The notes: generated from the sequence alone by a model not told the origin. A DNA stretch of 64,000 nucleotides from Monoplex corrugatus (GCA_030674185.1 JAPXFY010000026.1:37607709-37671708), one strand, 5' to 3'; positions 33,890-44,787 are shown, counted from the stretch's first letter. A program made the numbers and translations.

Positions 33890-34008
33890 CTGTATAGGTT
33901 TCGGGGCAGTCACAACGGTAGTCTCCCACCAGATCGACACAGGTACCGTTGTGGCAATTGTGATTTACGCAGTCGTCGATATTCGTTTCACAGTTACGCC
34001 CCTGAAGC
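33890..34008 (-). CDS. Notch: Notch exon: EGF6 end and EGF7 (1-base frameshift)
   Basis: The acceptor is CCGTTTCAG and the donor TACAG|GTGAGA (33890/33889). The start reads G-F-R-G-RNCE only if one base is added in the GGGG run at 33999-34002. [25 protein letters not shown] and PETYTG then follow as EGF7, matching NOTCH1 EGF7 (NIDDCPGNNC..CRCPPEWTG). The exon is 119 bases where 120 fit. Use of a second AG six bases in would avoid the frameshift but would need a phase-0 upstream exon, unlike the rest of the gene. The C2-C3 loop is one residue short (CHNGTC). No upstream EGF exon is visible. Confidence 0.88.
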
Positions 34009-34174
34009 CTGAAACGGACATTTCAAACCTTTGATCATACACCATTACATCATGTCTGATGATTTGTAACATCAATACACTTTTAAACTGTTGGTCTTAT
34101 TTTCTGTTTGTTTCTGGTGTATGTTTCACGTCTTTCCCCCCATCCCCCCTGCCCTCCAGTGCAGGAATTATGCC

Positions 34175-34262
34175 AGGCGATTTCCAGGCAGATCTGGGAG
34201 GAGTGCATATGGAACTGTCCAAGCATGATGAATCCCTCTTGAACAAACTACAAACTTTCTAA
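34175..34262 (+). mobile_element. Family B SINE 3' fragment
   Basis: 'ggcagatctgggaggagtgc', 'atatggaactgtccaagcat' and 'gaatccctcttgaacaaact' match the 3' body, here in plus orientation. Confidence 0.7.
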
Positions 34263-34322
34263 AATGGACCTCCATTACAGGCAGGATATGAAGCCTCTAC
34301 CTCCTTTGTATAAATCTCCTAT

Positions 34323-34580
34323 TTAACCCCTTCACTTCTGGAACTTTTCAGATTTTTTGCAAAAAAATGGGTTACATTAGAGAAAAAATAATACAAAAAT
34401 AATTAAATTCAATAATATCTAATAAATTATAAATTTTCTTGAAGGAAAATGAACTGACTATTTATTGCAGATGTTTTTCTGTCAATCCAAGCACGATAAC
34501 TCCAGGACAAGGGGGATAATTTACAGTACAGTGACCCCTATACCGCGGCTACTTCCACAGTTGGAAGTGAAAGGCTTAAA
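34323..34580. mobile_element. MITE-like element with TTTAACCCCTTCACTTC ends
   Basis: The left end TTTAACCCCTTCACTTCTGG and the right end (reverse complement TTTAAGCCTTTCACTTCCAA) are imperfect inverted repeats. The AT-rich interior of about 220 bases is unlike the short hairpins. It may be a longer relative of the TTAA family. Confidence 0.5.
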
Positions 34581-34673
34581 AAACATACATACAGACAAAA
34601 ATGTGTAAGCAACATATTCACAGCTGTTTCTGGATAGATCTTTATACACAATTTGGGTCAAGATGTGGATCGT

Positions 34674-34745
34674 TCAGGACTTGTGAAGGCATAAGTTTGG
34701 ACGGAAGTCTCAGGACTTGTGAAGGCATAAGTTTGGACGGAAGTC
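34674..34745. repeat. 36-bp perfect tandem duplication
   Basis: 'tcaggacttgtgaaggcata' plus 'agtttggacggaagtc' occurs twice in a row with no differences. Confidence 0.92.
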
Positions 34746-35049
34746 AAGGTGGCTGAGGTCACAATCACAAGGACCAAAAATGTGCTTACAATCAGCATTT
34801 GTCTGAAATGTGTGTGAACAGTCAGTTTCTCAGGAATTCCTAACAATATTCACATTCTGTTTTCATTGGCGTGACAATCTAACACTGCTCTTGCTTCCAG
34901 TTTTATTTTGTTTGATGCTTATTCAAGGTCACAGTTGGACTATGAGAAGTACAGTCTGGATTTTCTGTAATCATTTTGGTAACAAAAGGGAAATGGTAAG
35001 AATGGCTTGACCTGATAGGTTAGCTGGTTGTTAAAATCAAAGTGGTTCC

Positions 35050-35280
35050 CAATGCTCGAGCAAACAGGAACCACACACACACACACACACAGAGGCACAG
35101 AGAGAGAGAGAGAGGAGAGGCACACACACCACATACACACACACACACGAACAAGAACATACAAAAAAAAATACAGGCACAAATTTTCAGCCAACTAGCC
35201 TTTGTCAAGCAAGTGCAGAAGACGACAAAGAACAAACAAAACTGGAGGAGGGATGGGGGGGGGGGGGAAACAAGACTTCC
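35050..35280. repeat. (CA)n/(GA)n low-complexity and G-run
   Basis: CA repeats at 35072-35090, GA at 35098-35116, CA at 35122-35148 and a G-run at 35257-35267. No gene is seen in 34.75-35.6 kb. Confidence 0.85.
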
Positions 35281-35599
35281 CCTGACATTTCATTGTTTGT
35301 TTCTTCATGAACCAACACACCTTTTTAGTTGGTCATTCCTACCCTTTTGTGTAGTGGATAGTGGTCAAGAGTCCTGCTCACAGTTGTCTGATCGTTTTCA
35401 CTTCAACTGATCAAGTAAACACTCCTTCCTCAAACTACCCCCCAAAGACAAAGGAAATGCTTGACTGAATGAGTGTGGGCAAGCTCACATCTCTTTCTTC
35501 ATCCCCTACTGGTGGTGCATTCTTGCGTCTCTCTCTCTCATTGGATTTTTTTAGCAACACCATGAAATTGAATTAATTATAGAAGATGCGTAGTTTGTA

Positions 35600-36125
35600 A
35601 TAACACTAGTTTTGGATGGGTGCATTAGTCAGGTGGGTATATTCTGGAATTCCAATGGGGAAGTCCTGGGTTTGGAACACATAGATACCTCTACTTAGTG
35701 GGTAAAGTTCTTTATTTTCATTTACCTATGCATTCTTTTCTTTGAAGGTAAGATACAGAGATAAACAAGTCGTTTCAACATAATCAAGATTGGTCCAATG
35801 ATAGACCAAAACAATACCAGTCGATTGGTCCAATGATAGACTGATACAATACCAGTATAAGATTATAAAAAAAAAATCCATAGGCTAGGTAGGATGCAAG
35901 GACCTGGCCAGCACTTGGATTTATGTGCAGGTTTATGACTTGTGCCAAGGCCAGTCTGGATCTTCTCTATCACAAGGCACCCGTGACGTGCAGACGTCCT
36001 CTTGAGAAACTGAAACTGGTGGGTAAGAAGTTGATAGATTTCCGATCTTCCAGCATGACAGGTGCGCAGATCTGCCTGTGTCTAAATCCCCTTCATGTGT
36101 ACATGCATGCAAAACATTAAATTAT
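35600..36125 (+). repeat. Family C and family E mixed remnants
   Basis: 'gtgggtatattctggaattc' (C-like), then reverse family E ('gacctggccagcacttggat', 'tttatgtgcaggtttatgac', 'cttgtgccaa'), then C again ('ggtgcgcagatctgcctgtg', 'tctaaatccccttcatgtg'). At 36120-36300 the segment 'acatgttaaattccaatagg' plus 'ttgtgtcaaacat' is tandemly repeated about three times. Confidence 0.5.
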
Positions 36126-36289
36126 AATTTACCTGTTAAATTCCAATAGGTTGTGTCAAACATAAAATATACACGCTCGTATTCACATGTTAAATTCCAA
36201 TAGGTTGAGTCAAACATTAAATATATTTACATGTTAAATTCCAACAGGTTGTGTCAAACATTAAATATATTTACATGTTAAATTCCAAT

Positions 36290-36480
36290 AGGTTGTGTCA
36301 GTGTCTGGTGCTTATGGAAACATGAGAACACCCTCACTGAAGTGAAGATGCAGACTGTGAAAAACAGCAGTTTGGTCAGCGTGTCAAACAAACTGAGTTC
36401 TCCATGCTCCACTAAAACGTTTCTGATGTGTGCTGAGCAGTGAGTCCAAATGAGTTTGGAGAATAGCAAATACAAGAATA
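36290..36480 (+). repeat. Family C 3' part plus inverted remnant
   Basis: 'gtgtctggtgcttatggaaa' and 'catgagaacaccctcactga' followed by 'tttctgatgtgtgctgagca'. Similar text in opposite orientation is at 14.96-15.06 kb. Confidence 0.45.
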
Positions 36481-36553
36481 ATTTGTATTAATTGTTGTGG
36501 GGCTCTTCTATTTGATAAGTAGTCACCTTACAAGTAATCAACAATGATCTGAT

Positions 36554-36707
36554 TGACACCTTGGCTCCCTCACCCTGTCAACTAGCATCCTGCATTGTCA
36601 ATCACGTTTGCAAAGCAAAAACTTAATCCTTTGACTCCCTCACCCCAGGAACAAAGTACGAAGTTTTTACAGTTGAAGGATCGGGTGCAAGAGTCAAAGA
36701 GTTAATT
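36554..36707. mobile_element. TTAA-type hairpin (MITE-like), extended
   Basis: 'ttggctccctcaccctgtca', 'catcctgcattgtcaatcac', then a second start 'taatcctttgactccctcac', ending 'caagagtcaaagagttaa'. Confidence 0.7.
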
Positions 36708-36724
36708 GCTATTTTCTAAACACA

Positions 36725-36970
36725 ACACAATGACACTAGTCTTCCAGTTAGAGTGTCTAGGTTCAAAATTGCTTGGGTAACTGCCAGGCAAGTAAAAGGT
36801 GGAGATTACAGATATTTTACCAATCCCTAAGGTAAACTTTATGTGAAGACCTGATAGTAGTATCTGATTCCTCCTCATACCAACATACATACATACGCAG
36901 ATCATTAAGTATGCGAGTTAAGCATTCTGTAAGTCATGTCAGTGTTTCACAGCTTATGGAAACATGAAAA
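36725..36970 (+). repeat. Family C copy (diverged)
   Basis: 'ctgccaggcaagtaaaaggt', 'ggagattacagatattttac', 'ccctaaggtaaactttatgt' and 'tcagtgtttcacagcttatg' keep the family order. Confidence 0.55.
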
Positions 36971-37011
36971 CAAGACAAGACAAAACAAAAGTTTTGGGTC
37001 CAAATGAGTAA

Positions 37012-37085
37012 GCTTAACCCCTTAATTCACTTGCAGCACCAACAAACTTCCTGGATACCATGAGGGTGTGAAACAAAGGGTTAAA
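37012..37085. mobile_element. TTAA-bounded hairpin remnant
   Basis: TTAACCCCTTAATTCACTTG at the left and GTGTGAAACAAAGGGTTAA at the right. The interior is decayed. Confidence 0.55.
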
Positions 37086-37460
37086 ATTCTGCAGCAAAAT
37101 CCACTATCATTGTAAACAAATATATGTGCTTACAGAACAAAATATGTAAAGAAAAAATAAAATAAAAGGATGGCACTGCACTGCAACATCATGTCCTCCC
37201 TGGTAAACTGTGATATGAAAGAATGAAAACAAAAAAATTAAGCACTGTGTCTGGGAGAGATTACCAGTACATACATGTGCAAAACCCCATGATCCCACAG
37301 CAGACAGATAACAATTTTTTTTTATCTCATACGTTACATGATACAACAGCACAAAAAATTCACCTCATAAGTAACATAAGATGAGAGCACGAAATATTTA
37401 TCTCATGCAAAAAGATAGATACATACATTATAATCACACCTGAAACCTGGACATCAGATG

Positions 37461-37461
<1 letters not shown>

Positions 37462-37525
<64 letters not shown>
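37462..37525. repeat. (CA)n microsatellite at a LINE tail
   Basis: About 32 CA units directly before (ATC)n and the LINE 3' end. Confidence 0.95.
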
Positions 37526-37526
<1 letters not shown>

Positions 37527-37529
37527 CAT

Positions 37530-38785
37530 CATCATCAGGTGCCCTGCCGCGTGGCTTTGGCGATCATGGTCTTCCATCTGTCTCTATCTCTCGTTACCCC
37601 TAGCATCTCCCCCACCCTCCTCGTCCCCAGCCACTCTGCAAGTCCGTCCAACATTTTCTCCCTGGGTCTACCTGGTGTTCTCTTTCCGTACAGCTTTCCC
37701 GTTGTGACCAGGTGCTCCAAATCCCCTTCCTCATAAAATGGCCGATAAATGTTGCCTGTCTTTTCCTAATCTTCCTTATGAATGATCTACTTGTGTCTGC
37801 CTCCATCAAGACTGTCTCGTTTGTTTTCTTTGCTGTCCATGGAATTCTCAACATTCTTCTTAGAAACCACACCTTGGCTGCCTCAATCTTGTTCTGGCTT
37901 TGCTTGACTGTCCATGCCTCACATCCATACAACAGTATTGGTTCTATATAACAATCAAGAACTCTCTTCCTGATGTTAATTGATAAGCATTTGTTGGTAA
38001 GAATGCTTGTCATCTTCTTGAATGCTGTTTTGGCTTGGCCGATTCTGCCTGCTATTTCTGATGTGCATCTGCCGTCTGATGAAATGATCGTTCCCAGGTA
38101 TTTAAATTTATCAACCTGTGTCAAGGTTGTGCCATTTGCTGTTATTTTGCATGAGGGGATTTCATGTTTTTTACTGATCACAATGACTTCAGTCTTCCTG
38201 CTGTTTAAATCCAGCCCCTAACCTGTGCTTTCTATTTCTAGTACATTCACAAGGTTTTGTAGGTCCCTTTCATTTTCTGCAATAAGCACAGTGTCATCTG
38301 CGTATTGAATGTTGTTTATCATTTTCCCTCCAACCTTTAATCCAGGGTCTTCTTTTAGGTTTCTCATGATGTTTTCACTGTAAAGTTAAAACAGATCTGG
38401 TGACAAAACACAACCCTGTCTGACTCCTCTTTTGATGTTTTGGAAAGAGCTTACATTGTTTTCTATTCTCATTGCAGCTGTTTGTTCCCAGTACATATTT
38501 CTGATTATTCGTAGATCTTTTCCATCAACATTGAGTCTCTCCAGTTGCTTGATCAATTTGTCATGTCTTACCCGATCGAAAGCCTTGGTGTAGTCAACAA
38601 ATCCTTATTCACCTCCATTGACCTCTCTATGAAAGTTCTTAGGATGTGTATGGCATTAATAGTTCCTTTCCCTTCCACAAATCCACACTGTTCTTCTGCT
38701 ATCTCTCTTTTGATTCTATTCCTTGCCTCATCATGATTATTCTTAAAAGGATTTTTGTTACATGACTCATCAAACTGATTGTGCA

Positions 38786-38789
<4 letters not shown>
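37530..38789 (-). mobile_element. LINE pol fragment: reverse transcriptase core to C terminus, degenerate
   Basis: On the minus strand it shows, in order: EEQCGFVEGKGTINAIHIL, FVDYTKAFDRVRHDKLI (the first catalytic Asp motif), NIQYADDTVL (catalytic YADD at 38293-38304), FKYLGTIISSDGRC, RVLDCYIEPILLYGCEAW, NKIEAAKVWFLRRML, TTGKLYGKRTPGRPRE, RDRDRWKTMIA and a stop followed by a TGATGATGATG tail. It is a truncated non-LTR retrotransposon, RTE/CR1-like by its C-terminal motifs and short-repeat tail (clade inferred). At least two in-frame stops (near 38220 and 38385) and several frameshifts, for example before FVDYTK, show it is dead. Its 5' side is cut by an (AT)n run. It lies inside the large first Notch intron. 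Confidence 0.92.

Positions 38790-38862
<73 letters not shown>
38790..38862. repeat. (AT)n microsatellite
   Basis: About 36 uninterrupted TA units, able to form a cruciform. They abut the 5' break of the LINE fragment. Confidence 0.97.
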
Positions 38863-38865
<3 letters not shown>

Positions 38866-39469
38866 TATACATATAAATATAGATGGCCGCTTCACTTCAG
38901 ATACCTGTGCCTCATACAACTACAGCCCCGCTGAATGGGGGGCTATAGATACATAGTATGTGGTGTACGGACAGCCAAGCCGGTTCGTATACCTCTAATC
39001 CATACAACAGTCAGCCTGAGGGCGGGTGGGTGGGGGATATGGGGCGGCGTCGCTGTGTGGCGGGACCAGGAATGGGCTGAAGTTTTTTGTTTATTTGTTT
39101 TTGTTTGTTTTTTCGTCTTTTTTCTCCGCTAACGCTGTATGGTATGGGACATCACACACACACACACACTCCACCCCCAAAAAACTCATTTCCACAATCC
39201 ACACTTCCACTCACTCACTCCTAAGCAGGCAAGGTCTCTCTCGCTTCTGTACACTCTGAGTTTGTGTACCCACCCCGATTTTACAATTTTATCCTTAACA
39301 CTATTAATCCTAGCTCTAACCCTAACCCTCACCCTGTCACCTTTGGGTTGGCCATCTATTCACGGAGGATGAGACTCTTTTGGGTTGGGCTACTCGTATT
39401 GTTGGACCTGGACCACCAATTACGTCTTGTCCCTTCGATAAAAATCCGCGAGAAAGCTAGCCTTGCACG

Positions 39470-39605
39470 GTTGGTCATCTTAACCCTGATGTTGTGGGGG
39501 ACTGTGGTGGTAGTGACCTCAAATTTTCCTAGGGCCAGCATGAATAGGGCGGTGCCCACCTCCTCTCCCTTCCTGCTTTACCTTCCCCAACCCTGAACAA
39601 AGTAG
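39470..39605 (+). repeat. Family D copy
   Basis: 'ggactgtggtggtagtgacc', 'tcaaattttcctagggccag', 'ttcctgctttaccttcccca' and 'accctgaacaaagt'. A reverse copy of its left end lies at 40505-40560 ('ggtctctgccgcctcactcc', 'cctcagggttatgggcc'). 38.9-41.0 kb has no recognised gene. Confidence 0.6.
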
Positions 39606-39749
39606 CTACTCTAATGCACAGCTCAGAGGCACAGACCAGAGGTAAGCACTCACAGAAAGCAAAGCAGCTAAGACATCTATCACAAGGGTGACTTGGCCGT
39701 GAGATGACGGACTACCTCAGAGGCAAAGGTTCAAAATCAGGCAGAGGGA

Positions 39750-39780
39750 GGTGTGTGTGGGGGGGGGGGGGGGGGAGGGC
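39750..39780. repeat. G-run
   Basis: A GTGTGTGG run passing into about 17 consecutive G. Confidence 0.9.
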
Positions 39781-41029
39781 GGGCGACAACAGATGCCCAT
39801 CCACTTTAAAGGCGTCGGTTCAAACCCCAATAGAAAATGAAAAACTGGCGTCAGCAGAACGGCATCCACAATGGCATCCAGAAGTCACGACCTGAATGTG
39901 GCCCCATCCCCTTAGATTATAAGGAGTTTAAAGATTTGGATTGTAAGGAGTTTAAGACTGAAACCACAGACAAGACTGTCTTCGGGGGGCTTCTCCTCTG
40001 AGGATCTGCTGTCCAGGTTTCTCAAGATTTTAAAAAAAAATCTGGGTCGAATGTGCGCGCAGAGAGACTGCAAGGCGGGAGTTCTTCCTGTACAACCTGA
40101 GGGACAGAACTTGCCTTCCGATTTGCTCGCGCCATTTGTATGGCGTGCATCACGCCCAGGGAACTTTGCATATGCGTGCAGCCTCCAGTCTATCCACCAA
40201 TTCATGGAAACCTGACTTTCTTCAAAGTTAGGGAAAGGTAAATTTTAATGAGGGAGAGGAGATGGCCACAGAGCTCAGAATGCTGATCCTGAGAAAATGC
40301 TTTTCCTCCCTTTTTTGTATCTTCAGATTTCAAAAGAGACTATTCTTTTGTTTGCTAAGGAAAATCTGACAGCGACTGTTCTATCTTCTTCATTTTTTTT
40401 TTTTTTCAAAACAAGGATTATACACATGTGACATTTCAATGAACCACAACTCCCAGATTGTCTGAGCAACTTCACTTCTCTATCACGGGAAAAGAAAGCC
40501 CCCGCCAACACTTGAGGTCTCTGCCGCCTCACTCCCATACAACCTCAGGGTTATGGGCCAATCCATAGACGTCTTTGTAAAGATGTCTGTGGGCCAACCT
40601 TTACTTATCTTTTCTTTTTTTCCTCTGTATGGAGACCATCTCGACTCTCATATAGTGTTTTGCTATTGGAAAAACTACCACTGTATGACTCCCCCCCTCC
40701 CCCACTCGAGCCTCTCCACAGCAATTAACCACTGTCCCACACTGACACCTATTACCCCCTTTCTCTTTCTCGCTCCCCCCCCCCCCTTCTCCCCGTGAGT
40801 CCTCGGTGGTTTGTGTAATGATAGGGTGGAGGTTTATGGCAGAGGGGTTTTCCTGTCTCTTTCTGTATCTCTCTCACTATCTCTTGGGTCACTGGGGTCA
40901 TATGCCACTGTTCCAAGTCCATTCATTTTTGTCCTCTCAAGAAGAATATCGTGCTTAGTTGTGTACCCGTACGAATTCATTCATTCACGCATGGACAGGC
41001 ATACGTGCACTCGTACTCACATAAACACA

Positions 41030-41034
41030 AATGT

Positions 41035-41069
<35 letters not shown>

Positions 41070-41190
41070 CACACACACACATAAACATACACACAAACAC
41101 ACAGACATACACATAAACATACACACAAACACACAGACATACACAGACATACACATAAACATAACACACACACACACACACACACACAAC
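41030..41190. repeat. (CA)n and CATACACATAAA repeat region
   Basis: Pure CA at 41036-41080 and 41165-41187. Between them 'cacagacatacacataaaca' is repeated. Confidence 0.93.
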
Positions 41191-41344
41191 TTAAACATCA
41201 TGTTTTCTCAAAACAGCATTCCTACATTCAGAATAATTTCCATACTTACCAATGCCGCAAACGCCATGTCACATGGAAAAAGATCCAAAATAACTACAGC
41301 ATATGCTATAAGCTTACGCATAAACCCTATACACTGATAATACT

Positions 41345-41950
41345 TTCTGTCATTTCTTCCGATCATTTTTTGCCTTGCTGGTCCATTCACCCGTATGTGT
41401 TCGAAAAAGGCTTACTCATTCTGTCATTTCTTCCTATAATCTTCTGCCTTGCTGGTCCATTCACCTGTATGTGTTCGAAAAAGGCTTACGCATTCTGTCA
41501 TTTCTTCCTCTAATTTTCTGCCTGGCTGATCCATTCACCTGTATGTGTTCGATAAAGTTTTACACATTCTGTCATTTCTTCCTACCATTTTCTGCCTTGC
41601 TGGTCCATTCAGAATTATTGGGTACATGTATTAAGTGCCTTTTTAGCTCTTGGCAAATGAGATATAAGGAAGCAATTTTAGGTAATAGAGACCCGTTTTT
41701 ATATCTCTTTTACTAGTTTAGTGTCCTTAGTTATGCCTCAATTTGTGTTTTGGTGTTTTTTTAAATCGCCTGTGTAATAAATTGGACGGACTAGTCAACA
41801 CCAGGGGCATCTCCTTACATTATGTGCGCATACGCATTGATACGTGTACTTAATTTTCATTTCCTTTTCTTTACTTTAAAGTATTTTGTATGTTTTGATA
41901 CGTTCATAACCCTGATATGGCTCTACACAGTCGGCAAGGCTGTACACAAA
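41345..41950 (+). repeat. Family A copy (reverse) with internal 74-bp tandem expansion
   Basis: The block 'tctgtcatttcttcctataa', 'tcttctgccttgctggtcca', 'ttcacctgtatgtgttcgaa', 'aaaggcttacgcat' is repeated about 3.5 times with a 74-base period (41346-41615). The rest of family A follows to 'ggctctacacagtcggcaag'. Confidence 0.85.
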
Positions 41951-42279
41951 AATAACAGAATAGCTGGTAATGAACAGAACTGTGGCCCACCAGAAAAATA
42001 AATTACTCCAAATCAATCCAACCTGTCCCTGTTTTGTGTGGAAAGGTACAACAATCAACATCAGTTCAATCTTTAACACTGACAGTGTTTTGACCCAATG
42101 CTGCGGATCAGTGAAACTGAACAAAAATTACTGATCACCAACAAATTCTCAGCTCTTTATGGGCAAACTTTTCCCTTCTTTTGTAAACTTAGTATAGAAG
42201 AACAGTACCTGAGTATCATCTGAATGGGATGGCCCAACTTTTCGGGCACTAATGTACACACCAAAAAAAAAAGCAGGGT

Positions 42280-42500
42280 TGTTATTATTATTATTATGAA
42301 AAGGAAACTGAAACGATTGGCATAACCACCTGTTTTTCCTCTTCTGTTTTATTTGTAACTTTTAATCATTATCGTTATCTAAAACAAGAAGTTTCAGTTC
42401 AGTTTTAAACAACAACAACAGCAACGACACACACAAAAATAAAGGAATAATAACTAAACAATATTAAAAACAAATAAACAACAAATCAATAAATAAATAC
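42280..42500. repeat. AT-rich low-complexity remnants
   Basis: (TTA)n at 42281-42297 and AACAAC/AATAAA-rich sequence to 42500. I see no gene in 41.95-43.2 kb. A C-rich block lies at 42905-42985. Confidence 0.6.
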
Positions 42501-43216
42501 TTGGTTTAAAGTGTCCAAGGTAATTTTCTGGGTCTGTTATGCTGACAGTGCAACAAAACAACAAACAAAACAAACAAGCAAGTTTCCATCCAAACATTTT
42601 AAGCATACTGTCATGTTATTACAAGGTACAACTGCTAATATCCGTGGCAGGATCTGGAGATGTCAGTCTGCCACCTAAACCACCAAACGAGATGCAGGGT
42701 CACACACAAGTGCAAGGGTGCTGACATGTTTTGATATTATGTGTGAATACATTATCAGCGCATGTCGCTGCATACAGAATCTCGCATTTCCAACAATCTT
42801 TTTTTTCTTTTTCTTTTTTAACTCTTTAAAGCCGTTGATCCGGGATTTGCAGTGGTTGTAGTGTCCTCCTACCGGCACACTGCCAAAGTCTAAATGGTGA
42901 AGGTTCCCCCGCCCCTCCCCCCACCTCCTGTCATTGCATCTGAAGTCCCGCTGCCCTGCCCTCTCTTCCCCCACCCCCCACCTCCTAACCAGTTTGGTTG
43001 GCTGGGTCCCTGCCTAGCTAGCTCTCTCTCTCTCTCTCCATACCACTTAGGATGGCTGGCTTCATTGCTGGGCACTCAGTTGATTTACACGCATGTATGG
43101 TTGTAATTGTATGCGTGTGTGTGTTTTGCTGGTTTTCTTTGGGTGGATGGATTCTCTCCCTCTCTCTCTTATCTATTTATTTATTTATTTTTTATTCATC
43201 TATTCATTTATCTATT

Positions 43217-43525
43217 TTGTGGAGCTGGCTGGTTCTGCTGATAGAACCGTGGACTCGAAATCTGATGTCTCGAGTTCAATACTAATCCGCAACGTTACAA
43301 CTGGCATGTTCGTTGCTCCAATCATTCTGCTGGTATCTGCTTACAATACAAGTCTTCCATACACCTCCCTCCCCGCTTCTATTTCAAGGCCTTACCAGCG
43401 CATATGGGTTCTGCGCAGGTTCAAAGAATCTGCTGATCACCACTGCTAGATCTAGGTGGAGCACAGTCATACAGAACTGCCCGAGCGTCACGAATCCCTC
43501 CTGAACAAATTCGGACTCAAACTCA
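43217..43525 (+). mobile_element. Family B SINE, full length, plus orientation
   Basis: The head 'gtggagctggctggttctgc', 'tgatagaaccgtggactcga' (box A-like) and 'ctcgagttcaatac' (box B-like) is followed by the body 'caaggccttaccagcgcata', 'gggttctgcgcaggttcaaa', 'aggtggagcacagtcataca' and 'gaatccctcctgaacaaatt'. It confirms the head-to-tail order of the family. Confidence 0.82.
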
Positions 43526-43564
43526 CCCCCTCTCTTCAACTCACCCCCTCTCTTCCCCCATCCC

Positions 43565-44210
43565 CATAATCTGCACCATTTCAGCTTTAAATGGCATTAT
43601 TCTCGTGTCTTTATCAGGTCCTGAACCATTTCAGACTTAAATGGCATTATTCGCATGTCTTTTATCATGTCTTGCACCATTTCAGACTTAAATGGCACGG
43701 TTCTCGAGTCTCTATGGTCTGTACCATTTCAGATTAAATGGCATGATTCTCATGTCTTTATCATGTCCTGCACCACTTCAGACTTCAATGGCATTTTCTC
43801 GTGTCTCTATAACTCCTGCACCATTTCAGACTTAAATGGCATGATTCTCATGTATTTATCATGTTCACATTTCAGACTTAAATGGCATTTCTCATGTATT
43901 TCATGTTCCTCTAATATCTCCTGCACCATTTCAGACTTAAACGGCATTATTCTCATGTCTTTATCATGTCTTGCACCATTTCAGATTTAAATGGCACGGT
44001 TCTCGAGTCTCTATGGTCTGCACCATTTCAGACTTAAATGGCATTATTCTCATGTCTCTGTGATCTCTTGCACCATTCCTGACTTAAATGGCATGACTCT
44101 CAGGTCTCTGTGATCTGTCCTGCATCACATCAGACTTATATGGCTTTTTTTCATGTGTCTATCATGTCCTGCACCAGTTCAGACTTAAATGGCATTATTC
44201 TCATGTGGTA
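43565..44210. repeat. ~50-bp minisatellite, ~13 copies
   Basis: The unit is close to 'cctgcaccatttcagactta' + 'aatggcattattctcatgtc' + 'tttatcatgt'. Copies vary in length and sequence. Confidence 0.92.
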
Positions 44211-44547
44211 TATTCCTTCTGTTAACATTATTCCCTCTTTAAAAAAAAGGTGACACATTCTTTCCTTTTCCTTTGTTGGCTTTTCTTCTTTCCTTCTTTC
44301 ATACTTCTTTTATCCCCCTCCCCCCTTTCTTTACCTGGTCCTCTCACTGACACAAGAAATGTGAAACCGTTTCAAAACCGTCTGAAAGCGTACGGACCTT
44401 GTTCAACAGTGACAAAAGCTGTGAATAAAAAAGGTGAATCCATGCAGTACAGTTACAACACAGACTGACAGACAGACACACAAACACACACACAGTGAAA
44501 CGATGATAACAAACCACACACACATACGGGCTCAAGTCACGCCTGTA

Positions 44548-44552
44548 TAAAT

Positions 44553-44635
<83 letters not shown>

Positions 44636-44695
44636 TGCGGTGTGTGCGTGCGCGTGTGCGTGCCTGCGTGCGTGTGTGTGTGTGCGCGCGCGGCT
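44548..44695. repeat. (TG)n microsatellite with CG-rich end
   Basis: About 40 TG units at 44552-44634, then GTGCGTGCGCG alternating sequence to 44692. Confidence 0.95.
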
Positions 44696-44700
44696 GAACT

Positions 44701-44787
44701 GTTCAAGTGAAAGTCACCAAACTCGGATTGTTCAAGTGAAAGTCACCAAACTCGGATTGTTCACGTGGAAGTCACCAAACTCGGACA
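44701..44787. repeat. 29-bp tandem repeat, 3 copies
   Basis: 'gttcaagtgaaagtcaccaa' + 'actcggatt' occurs twice exactly and a third time with two changes. The third copy runs into the family B SINE body (actcggacaac..). Confidence 0.92.

Noticed and set aside
34261..34320. CNGG-like motif (minus strand TGTAATGGAGGT) as an EGF remnant
   Set aside because: The frame stops within a few codons on both sides and no second cysteine fits.
39300..39330. Telomere-like ctaaccctaaccct
   Set aside because: Only two units, so not an interstitial telomeric array.
39645..39720. Donor-like GTGAGT (minus strand) after a Cys-rich stretch PCDRCLSC
   Set aside because: Tested as an EGF1-6 exon. Cysteines are too close, no Gly or aromatic EGF residues are present, and the sequence continues into a repeat-like segment.
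39912..40205. 97-codon minus-strand frame with several Cys
   Set aside because: Checked as a candidate for a missing EGF exon. Cysteine spacing does not fit EGF and there is no good acceptor/donor pair.
40985..41201. Cys/Val-rich frames resembling secreted small proteins
   Set aside because: They come from (CA)n read on the minus strand.
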